From JACVRW01 sp036519295 (GTDB taxonomy: Bacteria; Actinomycetota; Thermoleophilia; Solirubrobacterales; Thermoleophilaceae), in contig DATDLN010000024.1 in assembly GCA_036519295.1 (NCBI GenBank), forward strand, positions 1 through 64,000: a DNA stretch of 64,000 nt, written 5' to 3'. Shown piece by piece: positions 25,705-34,116 of the stretch. Position 1 is the stretch's first letter; the number at the start of each line of letters is the position of its first letter. The notes below the pieces were generated by a model. It ran no database searches and was not told where the DNA came from. It worked only from the letters and a program-made list of their open reading frames with translations. The position numbers and the translations under genes were made by a program.

Positions 25705-26703
25705 ATGCGCTACCTGATCACCGGCGGCTCGGGTTACATCGGCTCGCGCCTCGTCGACCTCCTCTCCCGCCGCGACGACACCGAGCGGATCGTGATCTGC
25801 GACGTCGCACCGCCCAGGGACTACAAGCCGAGGTCGCAGTTCGAGCGGGTCGACGTGCGCGACCGCGACGGAGTGCGCACCTTGCTAGACCGCACGCGCC
25901 CTGACGCGCTCGTGCACCTCGCCTTCATCCTCAATCCGTCACACGACGAGCACCTCATGTACGACGTGGACGTGAACGGCACCCACAACGTGCTCGAGGC
26001 GGCAGGCGACGCCGGGACCGGGCAGGTGCTCGTAACGTCGTCGGCGGTGGCCTACGGCGCCTTCCCCGATAACCCCGTGCCGCTCACCGAGGAGGATCCC
26101 GTGCGCGGCGTGGCGGCCTTCTCGTACGCGCGCGACAAGACGGAGTCCGACCGCATCTGCCAGCTCTGGGCCGCCAAGTATCCCGACCGCGTGATGACGA
26201 TCGTACGCCCGTGCATCGTCTTCGGCCCCAACGTCGACAACAACCTGGTCCGTCTCTGGACGAAGCAGCCGCTTGCCTTCGACGCGGGCAACCTGGAGAA
26301 CCCGATCCAGTTCGTCCACGAGGACGACGTGGTCGACGCCCTGGCGGCGCTGCTGCTCGGCCGCCACGCGGGCGCGTTCAACGTCGCGGGCGACGGTGAG
26401 ATCACGTTGCGCGAGTGTGCGGAGCTGATCGGAACGCCGATCCGCAAGCTGCCGGCGCGCGCGTATCGCAGCATCGCGCGGACGGCATGGCGGCTGCGTG
26501 CCTCCGAGATCCCGCCGGGGCAGCTCGACTTCGCTCTCTACCCGTGGATCGTGTCGAACGAGAAGTTGAAGCGGACGGCGGGCTGGGCGCCCCGGTACAC
26601 GAGCCGCGAGACATTCGAGCTGACGATGCGGGCGCACGGGAAGCTCCCACCGGCGGAGCCGCCGGCGGCCACGGCGCTGGCGGCCGAGGCCAGCGCGTCG
26701 TAA
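25705..26703 (+). CDS. NAD-dependent epimerase/dehydratase (extended SDR)
   Basis: 332 residues. N-terminal YLITGGSGYIGSRLVDLL is the GxxGxxG NAD site; VTSSAVAYGAF and FSYARDKTESDR give the Ser and the YxxxK catalytic pair; RPCIVFGPNVDNN follows. C-terminal 30 residues are Ala/Pro-rich. It acts on a nucleotide sugar or related compound; substrate unknown. Starts 11 bases after the MFS stop. Confidence 0.85.
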   Translation: MRYLITGGSGYIGSRLVDLLSRRDDTERIVICDVAPPRDYKPRSQFERVDVRDRDGVRTLLDRTRPDALVHLAFILNPSHDEHLMYDVDVNGTHNVLEAAGDAGTGQVLVTSSAVAYGAFPDNPVPLTEEDPVRGVAAFSYARDKTESDRICQLWAAKYPDRVMTIVRPCIVFGPNVDNNLVRLWTKQPLAFDAGNLENPIQFVHEDDVVDALAALLLGRHAGAFNVAGDGEITLRECAELIGTPIRKLPARAYRSIARTAWRLRASEIPPGQLDFALYPWIVSNEKLKRTAGWAPRYTSRETFELTMRAHGKLPPAEPPAATALAAEASAS

Positions 26704-26796
26704 CGAACCACCCGGGGGTCGGCAGGCTGCAAGTGGGGGCAGCTGTGGGGGATTCCCCCATACCCAGCGCGGTGCTCGGCCGCGATCCTGCGTTGT

Positions 26797-27189
26797 GTGA
26801 TGTTCTTCACACCCGAGCGCAGCGACACCCCGCCGGAGGGCCTCGTAACGGGCACCGGCCAGAGCTTCCTCTGCCCCGATGTCGAGCTCGATATCACCGA
26901 GCTCCTGGACGGCCGGATTCTCAGAGGCCGCGAGGCAGTTCAGGCGTACCTCGATTCGCTGCGGTCCGACGTCTGGCAGGAGCTGACCATGCAGATCGAG
27001 ACGATCGCCGAGGAGAACGACGCCCTCGTCGCGCTCGTCCAGTTGCACGGCGTGGGACGCGGAAGCGGCGTGCCGGTGGACATGCCGGCCGCATGGGTGG
27101 CGACTCTTCGGGACGGCCGGGTTGCGAGCGCCCGCCTCACCCTGGACCGCGAGGGTGCGCTCGAGGCCGTCGCCGCTCTTACTCGATAA
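26797..27189 (+). CDS. SnoaL-like (NTF2-fold) protein
   Basis: 130 residues, GTG start followed by ATG. Length and layout fit the NTF2-like fold: LLDGRILRGREAVQAYLDSL, then DALVALVQLHGVGRGSGVPVD and WVATLRDGRVASARLTLDREGAL, a SnoaL-like pattern. Enzymatic or binding role unknown. A single gene between the epimerase and a convergent DUF2294 gene. Confidence 0.65.
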   Translation: MMFFTPERSDTPPEGLVTGTGQSFLCPDVELDITELLDGRILRGREAVQAYLDSLRSDVWQELTMQIETIAEENDALVALVQLHGVGRGSGVPVDMPAAWVATLRDGRVASARLTLDREGALEAVAALTR

Positions 27190-27222
27190 GCGTCACTTAG
27201 GGCGCGGCGGGACGGACCGTAG

Positions 27223-27669
27223 TCAGCCCGACTCCTCGACGGGGCGGTCCAGCACAAAGATCTCGAAGGCATGCTCGGGGTTGAAGACGATCTGGCTGTG
27301 ATAGGCGATCACGCTGCGGCCGGTGATGCGCTGAATTGCCTCGACCGTCGGATCCTCCATCGCCTCCTGAAAGCGCAGCCGGTAGGTGCGCACGAGATCC
27401 TCGTGGCCGCGCTCGATCAGCGTCTCCTCGTTGCGCGTCAGGCCGCCTTCCATGACGCAGAAGACGTAGTTGTCGTTGAGAAACGTCTTCGCCTTGGTGG
27501 GACCCTTGCCATAGAAGTCCTTCATGAGCCCGACCATGGCGTTAGAGATCTCCGCCCTGACGCTCTGGTGGCGTTCGCCTTGGCCGCTGTCGACGTCTTT
27601 CAGCCAGTTTGGCTGCGTCAGGCGGTCGGCGTCCTCGTGCACGTTCTTCTCCTCGCCGGCCATTGCCAA
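27223..27669 (-). CDS. DUF2294 family protein
   Basis: 148 residues. The 35-residue N-terminus is polar; the domain runs from ISNAMVGLMKDFYGKGPTKA through VFCVMEGGLTRNEETL and RLRFQEAMEDPTVEAIQRIT to FNPEHAFEIFVLD, a pattern well known for DUF2294. No biochemical role is established. Transcribed alone, downstream of the tRNA gene. Confidence 0.82.
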   Translation of the reverse strand: MAMAGEEKNVHEDADRLTQPNWLKDVDSGQGERHQSVRAEISNAMVGLMKDFYGKGPTKAKTFLNDNYVFCVMEGGLTRNEETLIERGHEDLVRTYRLRFQEAMEDPTVEAIQRITGRSVIAYHSQIVFNPEHAFEIFVLDRPVEESG

Positions 27670-27894
27670 AGTCTATGCCCGCCCGGGCTGCTCGGGTGGC
27701 ACCGGGTTGGCGCGCCGGGGTTCGGGTACTCGTATTGCAGCTGAGATGCCATCTTGGCTAGGCCGAGAGCCGCACTGCAGGCCGGGACCTCGCGGGACTG
27801 GCTAGCGGGGCGGCTCCCGTTCTTGTAGGACTGACCCGGGCTCGGGCGGTCCTGCCTCGGCGCTATCTGTGCGCTTTTGCGGGCTTTCCCGAGA

Positions 27895-27967
27895 TGGGCC
27901 GTGCTGGGCTCGAACCAGCGACCTCCGGCTTGTCGAGCCGGCGCTCTCCCAGCTGAGCTAACGGCCC
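27895..27967 (-). tRNA. tRNA-Val (GAC)
   Basis: 73 nucleotides fold as a cloverleaf: acceptor GGGCCGT/ACGGCCC with discriminator A, D arm GCTC...GAGC, anticodon stem CCGGC/GCCGG with loop TCGACAA, T arm GCTGG-TTCGAGC-CCAGC. The anticodon at 34-36 is GAC (Val). Position 33, nearly always U, is C here. CCA is not encoded. Confidence 0.9.
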
Positions 27968-28091
27968 TCTGGTGCCGCCGCGCAGGCCGAGCGCGCGCGG
28001 CGGCTGGGCGGCCGAGTATAGCCCTGGGCGGTCCGGCGCCGTAGGCGATCGCGCCCGGTGCGCCGCCCCGCGCTTCGCTAGCGTCCCGGCC

Positions 28092-28754
28092 GTGCTGGGG
28101 CTGTTGTACGACATCCACGCCAACCTGCCCGCGCTCGAGGCCGTGCTCGACGACTGTCCGGCGGAACGCTTCGTGCTCGGAGGCGACTATGCGGAGTTTG
28201 GCGCCTGGCCGCGCGAGACGGTCGAGCGGCTCAGGGAGCTCGACGCCGAGTGGATCAGGGGCAACGTCGACCGCTGGCTGGTGGATCGTGCTGACGCCCC
28301 GGACGAAGTCGTCCCAATGCTGGACAAGGCGCGGGAGGCCCTGGGTGAGGAGCTGACCGGCTGGCTGGCGGGGCTGCCGGAGAGCTTCACCGACGGTGGC
28401 GTGCTCTACTGCCACGCGGCACCCGGCTCCGACATGACCCCGGTCCCCACTGCCCCGTCGGACGAGGATGCCGAGCTCTTCCTCGGCGTGGAGGCCGAGC
28501 GAGTGGTGTTCGGCCATACCCACGTGCAGTTCGAGCGGCCGGGGCCGGGCGGGATTCAGCTCGTCAATCCGGGCAGCGTGGGAATCCCGCTCGACGGCGA
28601 CCGTCGCGCGGCTTATGCGCTCGCGCACGACGACGGCAGGGTCGAGCTCCGGCGCGTCGAGTACGACTGGCGGGCGTCGGCCAAGGCGGTGCGGGAGGAG
28701 GTCGGAGAGCTCCCCGCCAAACGCATCGAGCAGGCCCGATTCGTCGTGTCTTGA
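28092..28754 (+). CDS. Calcineurin-like phosphoesterase (YfcE/MJ0936 type)
   Basis: 220 residues from the GTG at 28092. Metal-site motifs in order: YDIHANLPALEAVL (D-x-H), GGDYAEFGAWP (GGD), GNVDRWL (GN-D), CHAAPGSD (H) and FGHTHVQFE (GH-H), as in the small bacterial phosphodiesterases. Ends 13 bases before the DUF47 gene. Substrate unknown; linear or cyclic phosphodiesters are typical. Confidence 0.85.
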   Translation: MLGLLYDIHANLPALEAVLDDCPAERFVLGGDYAEFGAWPRETVERLRELDAEWIRGNVDRWLVDRADAPDEVVPMLDKAREALGEELTGWLAGLPESFTDGGVLYCHAAPGSDMTPVPTAPSDEDAELFLGVEAERVVFGHTHVQFERPGPGGIQLVNPGSVGIPLDGDRRAAYALAHDDGRVELRRVEYDWRASAKAVREEVGELPAKRIEQARFVVS

Positions 28755-28767
28755 TGCTACGGTCCGG

Positions 28768-29394
28768 CCGGTGCGCCTGTCCCAGGTAATTGCCCCGCGC
28801 GACAGGGAGTTCTTCGACCTCTTTGAGGAGGCGGGAGGGAACATCCTTCGCGCGGCGGGCCTGCTCGAGGAGATGCTGCGCGACTTCCCCGAGCGGAACG
28901 AGCTCGCGCGCGACATCCTCATCTGCGAGCAGGAGGGTGACCGGATCACCCACGACATCATTCAGCGGCTCAACCAGACGTTCGTCACGCCGCTGGATCG
29001 CGAGGACATCCACGAGCTGGCGTCTGCCCTCGACGACGTGGTCGACTACACCGAGGAGGTGGCCGACTACCTGGGGCTGTACAAAATCGAGGCGCCGATG
29101 GCGCAGGCCCAGGAGCTCGCCAAGGTCCTGCACCAGTCGGCGCGGCAGATCGCCGAAGCGATGCCCCGCCTGCGCGGCTTCAAGGACCTCTCGCACTACA
29201 CGGTCGAGATCAACCGGCTCGAGAACGACGGCGATCGCATAACTCGCGAGGCGATCGCGTCGCTGTTCGACAACGGCATCGATCCGATGGTTGTCATCCG
29301 CTGGAAAGACATCTTCGAGCGCCTCGAGGAGGCGATCGACGCCACAGAGACCGTTGCGAACATCCTCGAGGGCGTCGCAATCAAGAACTCCTGA
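28768..29394 (+). CDS. DUF47 PhoU-like protein, partner of phosphate permease
   Basis: 208 residues, nearly all helical, from the GTG at 28768. PRDREFFDLFEEAGGNILRA and the repeated E-x-x-x-D patterns (CEQEGDRITHDIIQRLNQTF; INRLENDGDRITREAIASLF) mark the PhoU-like three-helix repeats that bind metal. Directly precedes the PiT permease with no gap; such pairs are common. Likely regulates or gates phosphate uptake. Confidence 0.88.
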   Translation, partial: PVRLSQVIAPRDREFFDLFEEAGGNILRAAGLLEEMLRDFPERNELARDILICEQEGDRITHDIIQRLNQTFVTPLDREDIHELASALDDVVDYTEEVADYLGLYKIEAPMAQAQELAKVLHQSARQIAEAMPRLRGFKDLSHYTVEINRLENDGDRITREAIASLFDNGIDPMVVIRWKDIFERLEEAIDATETVANILEGVAIKNS

Positions 29395-30510
29395 GTGGAG
29401 GGAGACCTTCTTACCGTCGCGATCGTGGTTGGGGTCGCGCTGATCTTCGACTTCACGAACGGCTTCCACGACACCGCCAATGTCGTTGCCACGTCGATCT
29501 CGACCCGGGCGATGGCTCCGCGGCTCGCGGTGGGCTACGCCGCGATCCTGAACTTCGTCGGGGCCTTCATCTCGCTCGAGGTGGCCGCCACGGTAGCCGA
29601 GGACGTCGTGAACCCGGCCTCGATCGGCCTGCTCGCCGTGTTCGGCGGCCTCGTGGCGGCGATCGCCTGGAACCTGATCACCTGGTACTTCGGGCTCCCG
29701 TCGAGCTCCTCTCACGCGCTCATAGGGGGGATCGTCGGCGCAGTGCTCGTGGCCGACGGCACCGACGCGATCTTCTTCAAGGAGGGGGTCCTCGGAAAGG
29801 TGATGATCCCTGCGCTCGTCGCGCCCACGCTCGCCTTCGCCGCGGCGGGGCTGGCGATTCTCCTGATCTACCGCATCGTCGGGCGGCTGCGCCCACGGGC
29901 GGTCACGCGCGGTTTTCGCGGGGGTCAGGTGCTCTCCGGCGGCCTGCTGGCGCTCGCCCACGGCACGAATGACGCCCAGAAGACGATGGGCGTGATCGCC
30001 CTCGCCCTCGTCGCCCACGGGAACCTGCCGGCGTCGGATCCGACGCCTCCCACCTGGGTCGTCGTCTCGGCCGCGACCGCGATCGCGCTCGGGACCTACG
30101 CCGGCGGCTGGCGGATCATCAAGACGATGGGCAGCCGCATCCACAAGATGGACTCGGCGCAGGGCTTCGCGGCTCAGGGCGCGGGCGCCGCGGTGATCCT
30201 CGCCTCCTCGAGCGCGGGGTTCCCCCTCTCAACCACGCATACGATCTCCGGCGCGGTTATCGGGTCGGGGGCCGCCAAGCGCCTGTCAGCGGTGCGCTGG
30301 GGCGTGGCCGGCAACATCGTCGCCGCGTGGGTGTTCACGCTGCCGGCCGCCGCGGTGATGGGCGCGGTCACCTACGCGGTCACGCGCATCTTCGGCACCG
30401 GGGCGGTCGGCCCGGTGGTCGTCTCGGTCCTCATCCTGGCAGGCGGGGCGCTGCTGTTCGCGAGGCGGGCCCAGCAGGCCCGTACCCCCGCGACGGCGGT
30501 CGAGGCATGA
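29395..30510 (+). CDS. pit: Inorganic phosphate transporter of the PiT family
   Basis: 371 residues, about ten membrane helices. The two family repeats are visible: DFTNGFHDTANVVATSIST at the N-terminus and ALAHGTNDAQKTMGVIALAL in the middle, plus GLPSSSSHALIGGIVG and FPLSTTHTISGAVIGSG. Takes up phosphate with protons or metal ions. GTG start immediately after the DUF47 stop. Confidence 0.93.
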   Translation: MEGDLLTVAIVVGVALIFDFTNGFHDTANVVATSISTRAMAPRLAVGYAAILNFVGAFISLEVAATVAEDVVNPASIGLLAVFGGLVAAIAWNLITWYFGLPSSSSHALIGGIVGAVLVADGTDAIFFKEGVLGKVMIPALVAPTLAFAAAGLAILLIYRIVGRLRPRAVTRGFRGGQVLSGGLLALAHGTNDAQKTMGVIALALVAHGNLPASDPTPPTWVVVSAATAIALGTYAGGWRIIKTMGSRIHKMDSAQGFAAQGAGAAVILASSSAGFPLSTTHTISGAVIGSGAAKRLSAVRWGVAGNIVAAWVFTLPAAAVMGAVTYAVTRIFGTGAVGPVVVSVLILAGGALLFARRAQQARTPATAVEA

Positions 30511-30746
30511 TCGGCGCGATCGTCGACGGTGGTGACCTGATCCATGTGGTCTGGGTCTCGCTGGCCTCCGGCCTCGGTGTGACCGCGGCCTACGCCGTCG
30601 CGATCGTCGGTGGCAGCCGCGCCGTGGAGTTGCGTCGCGACGGCCGGGCGGTCGAGGCCGCAATTTTCGCGATCGTTGGGATCGCAGCGCTCGCGGCCGT
30701 CCTGGCCGCGATCGTGTTCGGGATCGTTGCGCTGACGGACAAGTAG
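30507..30746 (+). CDS. Small two-helix membrane protein in the PiT operon
   Basis: 79 residues; ATG overlaps the permease stop (ATGA). Helices: about 12-35 (VVWVSLASGLGVTAAYAVAI) and 50-75 (AIFAIVGIAALAAVLAAIVF), with a basic stretch between. Probably an accessory subunit; no family recognised. Confidence 0.75.
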   Translation: MIGAIVDGGDLIHVVWVSLASGLGVTAAYAVAIVGGSRAVELRRDGRAVEAAIFAIVGIAALAAVLAAIVFGIVALTDK

Positions 30747-30809
30747 CCTCTCGACAGCGCTCGGGGGCTCACGCGGCGCTCGGAGGCTTCCCGGGAGGCA
30801 GCGCTCATG

Positions 30810-31895
30810 TCACCCGGCGCTCGCCAGCTCCACGAGCCGGTCGAGCTCGTCCTCGCTGCTCCAGCCTCCAACCGAGGCCCGGACATAGGGGGTGCCCGGG
30901 ATGGCTCGCACCAAGATGCGCTCCTCCGCCTCCACCCGCCCGACGAAGGCCGTCGGATCGTCCACCTCGAACGAGACGAGCGTGGATGCGCCGCGCTCGG
31001 CGACGGCTACGCCGCTCTCGTCCAGCCGGTCCGACAGGCGGCCGGCGAGGGCCACGGCTTGCTCCTGCACATCCTCGATCCCCGCCTCCTCGAGCACGTC
31101 GAGTGCCGCGTGGGCGAAGGCGGTGTCGTGAGGGGCTGGATACCCCGTTCCGAGCCGGCGCGCATCCGCGTGGAGCTCCGAGTCGAGAGGCCGCGCGGAG
31201 TCGGCCAACACGTGGTATCCGGGCCATGGCGCCGGGAGGTCGCCGACGAGCTCCCCCCGCGCGTACAGGTAGCCGATGCCGTTCGGGCCGCAGAGCCACT
31301 TCTGCCCGGAGGCGGCGTAGAAGTCGCAGCCGAGCGAGCGCACGTCCACCGGCACCGCGCCCAGGCCCTGGGCGCCGTCGAGGAGCACCGGTGCGCCGGC
31401 GGCAGCCAGCGCCGCGGTGTCCATCACGCGCCCGGTCAGCCACGAGACGTGGGAACACGCAACGATCCGCGTGCTCGGCCGCACCTCGCCCGGCAGCTCC
31501 GCGAACGGCGCGGTGCGGACGCGGATACCGAGCCGCGCGCGGCGCGCCGCGAGCGGCGCCCACACACCCGGATGTTCCTCGTCGCTCGAGAGTACGTCGT
31601 CGCCGCGTCGTAGATCGAGGGCCGTGAGCACGGCGTTCACGCCGTCTGTGGTCGAGCACGTGAGGGCCAGCTCGGCTTGGTCGCAGCCGAGCAGCTCGGC
31701 AACCCGTCCGCGAAGCGCCTCGGGCTCCTCCGCGAAGGCCTTGAAGAACGCCGCGCCGCTGCGACCGCGCTCCGCCTGCCGGCGCAGGGACTCGGAAGCC
31801 GCATCCAGTGCCCGCCGCGGCACCGGGCCGTTCGTACCGGCGTTCAGGTAGGCGTTCTGCTCGAGGACGGGAAACTCGGCACGCAGGCTGTGCAA
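30810..31895 (-). CDS. Class V aminotransferase (PLP enzyme)
   Basis: 361 residues from a TTG at 31895 (GGAGG lies 12 bases upstream, so the start is uncertain; a CTG nine bases on is an alternative). FPVLEQNAYLNAGTNGPVPR opens the fold; LLDGAQGLGAVPVDV has the cofactor aspartate; ASGQKWLCGPNGIGYLY has the lysine for PLP. Relatives include isopenicillin-epimerase-like enzymes, cysteine desulfurases and kynureninase-like proteins. Divergent from the TetR operon that contains tryptophan dioxygenase, so a link to aromatic amino acids is possible. Confidence 0.82.
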   Translation of the reverse strand: MHSLRAEFPVLEQNAYLNAGTNGPVPRRALDAASESLRRQAERGRSGAAFFKAFAEEPEALRGRVAELLGCDQAELALTCSTTDGVNAVLTALDLRRGDDVLSSDEEHPGVWAPLAARRARLGIRVRTAPFAELPGEVRPSTRIVACSHVSWLTGRVMDTAALAAAGAPVLLDGAQGLGAVPVDVRSLGCDFYAASGQKWLCGPNGIGYLYARGELVGDLPAPWPGYHVLADSARPLDSELHADARRLGTGYPAPHDTAFAHAALDVLEEAGIEDVQEQAVALAGRLSDRLDESGVAVAERGASTLVSFEVDDPTAFVGRVEAEERILVRAIPGTPYVRASVGGWSSEDELDRLVELASAG

Positions 31896-31916
31896 GGGCG
31901 GAAGTATCCTCCGGTC

Positions 31917-32537
31917 ATGCCCCTCCTGACCTCCGGCACACGTTCTGCCGGAACTCCCTCGGCCCGCGAGCGGATCCTCGACACGGCGTACGAGTTGTTC
32001 AGTCGCCATGGCGTCCGGGCGGTTGGCGTGGATCGGATCGTTGAGGCGTCGGGGGTCGCGAAGATGAGCCTCTACCGGCACTTCCCCTCCAAGGACGATC
32101 TGGTGCTCGCCTTCCTCCAGGAGCGCGAGGAACGCTGGACGAACGCGTGGCTCCGCGCCGAGGTGGAGCGCCGTGCCGAGACTCCGGCCGACCGGCTGCT
32201 CGCGATCTTCGACGTGTTCGGCAAGTGGTTCCGGCGCAGCGACTTCGAGGGCTGCTCGTTCATCAACGTCCTGGTGGAGTTCGACGATCGCGATCATCGC
32301 GTCCGCCGCGCGACCGTCGACCACCTCGGCAGCATCCGGTCCTTTGTCCGCGGGCTTTGCAAGCAGGCCGGCGCGCGCGACCCGGACGGCCTCGCGCGCC
32401 AATGGCATCTGCTGATGAAGGGCTCGATCGTCGCGGCAGGCGAGGGCGACCGGCAGGCGGCTCGGCGCGCCCGCGAGATCGGGGAGGTGCTGCTCGAGCG
32501 CGAAGCGGCCGCCAGTTCGGGAAACGACGCGCGGTGA
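31917..32537 (+). CDS. TetR-family transcription regulator
   Basis: 206 residues. N-terminal HTH: RERILDTAYELFSRHGVRAV, GVDRIVEASGVAKMSLYRHF, PSKDDLVLAFL. The C-terminal helical ligand domain is of the TetR_C type seen with VLVEFDDRDHRVRRATVDHL. Head of the five-gene operon that follows by GTGA overlaps, so it probably represses it in response to a metabolite. Confidence 0.9.
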   Translation: MPLLTSGTRSAGTPSARERILDTAYELFSRHGVRAVGVDRIVEASGVAKMSLYRHFPSKDDLVLAFLQEREERWTNAWLRAEVERRAETPADRLLAIFDVFGKWFRRSDFEGCSFINVLVEFDDRDHRVRRATVDHLGSIRSFVRGLCKQAGARDPDGLARQWHLLMKGSIVAAGEGDRQAARRAREIGEVLLEREAAASSGNDAR

Positions 32538-33277
32538 TCCTCGAGCGGTCGATGCAATCCGACTGGCTCTCGAACGCCTATCTCGTCGGCGACCGGGAGG
32601 GCGGCACGGCCGTAGTGATCGACTCGGGCGGGCCCGCGGAACCGCTGCTCGAGGCCGCCGAGCGGCATGGCCTGGACGTGAGCCTGCTGCTCCTTACGCA
32701 CCACCACCACGACCACGTAGCCGAGAACCACGTCTGGAAGCAGCGCCGCCGCGTCGAGATCCTCGCCCATCCGCTCGAGGCGGAGCGGCTGATGGACGTG
32801 GACAACACGATCGAGGCGGGCGAACTGATAGAGGCCGGCGAGCTCCGGATCGAGTCGCTTCACACGCCGGGCCACACCGCCGGAATGCTCAACTTCGTGG
32901 TGAACGGCGAGCACGTCTTCACGGGCGACACGCTCTTCAAGGGCTCGGTCGGCGGCGTGCGGGCGCCCGGTTCCACGAGCTTCGAGGACCTCCGCGGCTC
33001 CATCATGGACGTGCTGATGAAGCTGCCGCCCGAGACGAACGTGCACCCCGGCCACACCGACCCGACCACGATCGGCGAGGAGTGGGAGGGCAACGCTTTC
33101 GTCCGTCTCTGGCGTGGGCTCGACGACGAGGGCGACGAGCGCTGCCGCGTAGGGGACGACGAGGCCACGCTGGTCCTGTGGGCTCCCGACTACGACGGCG
33201 GGCACAAGGCCTGGGTGCGGTGGCCCGACGGCCGGGACGACATCGTGCCCGGCAGCGCGGTCACTCGCGAGTCGTGA
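32534..33277 (+). CDS. Metallo-beta-lactamase-fold hydrolase (glyoxalase II-like)
   Basis: 247 residues; GTG overlaps the TetR stop. THHHHDHVAENHVWKQ is the metal motif HxHxDH, followed by LHTPGHTAGMLNFV, FTGDTLFKGSVGG and HPGHTDPTTIGEE, matching glyoxalase-II-like thioester hydrolases. The C-terminal 60 residues (CRVGDDEATLVLWAPDYDGG) are an extra region. Probable role: hydrolysis of a thioester or lactone in the operon's pathway. Confidence 0.85.
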   Translation: MILERSMQSDWLSNAYLVGDREGGTAVVIDSGGPAEPLLEAAERHGLDVSLLLLTHHHHDHVAENHVWKQRRRVEILAHPLEAERLMDVDNTIEAGELIEAGELRIESLHTPGHTAGMLNFVVNGEHVFTGDTLFKGSVGGVRAPGSTSFEDLRGSIMDVLMKLPPETNVHPGHTDPTTIGEEWEGNAFVRLWRGLDDEGDERCRVGDDEATLVLWAPDYDGGHKAWVRWPDGRDDIVPGSAVTRES

Positions 33278-34116
33278 CCGTTACGGGCGCCGCGAGCGAC
33301 GCCCGCAGCGCCCTGCTCGGACGCCTGATCGACCACGCCGCCCTCTTCCCGCCGGCGAGCATGTCCGTCCCCGACGCCGCGGCCGAGGACCGTCGCGCTC
33401 GCGAGAGCCCGTACGCGTGGATGCTGGCCCGTTTTGTCTGCCCGGCCTCGAAGCTCGAGGCCCTTGCACGGGAGATGCCGTGGGGCGATGCGCCCGGCAT
33501 CAGCGTGGTGCTGGACACGAATCAGTTCGGCCCGGTCGAGAGCGCTGCTGACGCGGGAGCCCCAATCGAGGCGGTCGAGCTGCGCCTCCCCGACCCGCGC
33601 CCAAGCCCAGCCTTCCTCGCCGAGACCACACGGCTCGCCTGGACGCCGTACTTCGAGTTGATGCTCGGCGAGCGCTGGCGCGACACCGTCCCCGAGACCG
33701 TCGGCGCAGTCGTTGAGGCGGGTGGCCGGGTGAAGCTGCGCTGCGGCGGCGAAGCCGTCCCCTCCGTCGAGCAGGTGGCCCTCGTGATCTCCGCCTGCCG
33801 CGACGCCGGCTGTGTCTTCAAGGCCACCGCCGGGCTCCACCACCCGATCCGGCGGGGCACGGAGCACGGCTTCCTCAACCTGCTCGCGGCGGTCACCTTC
33901 GCTCACGCCCACGGCGCAGACGCACCCGAGCTCGAGCCGCTGCTGGCGGAGGAGGACGCTCGGGCCTTCTCGGTAGAGGCGAGCGGCATCGCCGTGCACG
34001 AGCGGCGGGCGGACCGCGGGGAGATCGCGGCCGCCCGTGAGGGCCTGTTCGCGAGCATAGGCGGCTGCAGCTGGCGCGAGCCCGTGGAGGACCTCCAGGC
34101 GCTCGGCCTCCTGTGA
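33274..34116 (+). CDS. Protein of unknown function between hydrolase and fumarylacetoacetase
   Basis: 280 residues, GTG overlapping the previous stop. LLGRLIDHAALFPPASMSVPD starts it; strands alternate with helices as in a TIM barrel (ISVVLDTN, AVELRLPDPRPSPAFLAE, RVKLRCGGEAVPSVEQVALV, FKATAGLHHPIRRGTEHGFL). HHPIR and KLRCGG look like active-site stretches. I do not recognise the family. The four-base overlaps on both sides say it works with fumarylacetoacetase. Confidence 0.75.
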   Translation: MTVTGAASDARSALLGRLIDHAALFPPASMSVPDAAAEDRRARESPYAWMLARFVCPASKLEALAREMPWGDAPGISVVLDTNQFGPVESAADAGAPIEAVELRLPDPRPSPAFLAETTRLAWTPYFELMLGERWRDTVPETVGAVVEAGGRVKLRCGGEAVPSVEQVALVISACRDAGCVFKATAGLHHPIRRGTEHGFLNLLAAVTFAHAHGADAPELEPLLAEEDARAFSVEASGIAVHERRADRGEIAAAREGLFASIGGCSWREPVEDLQALGLL

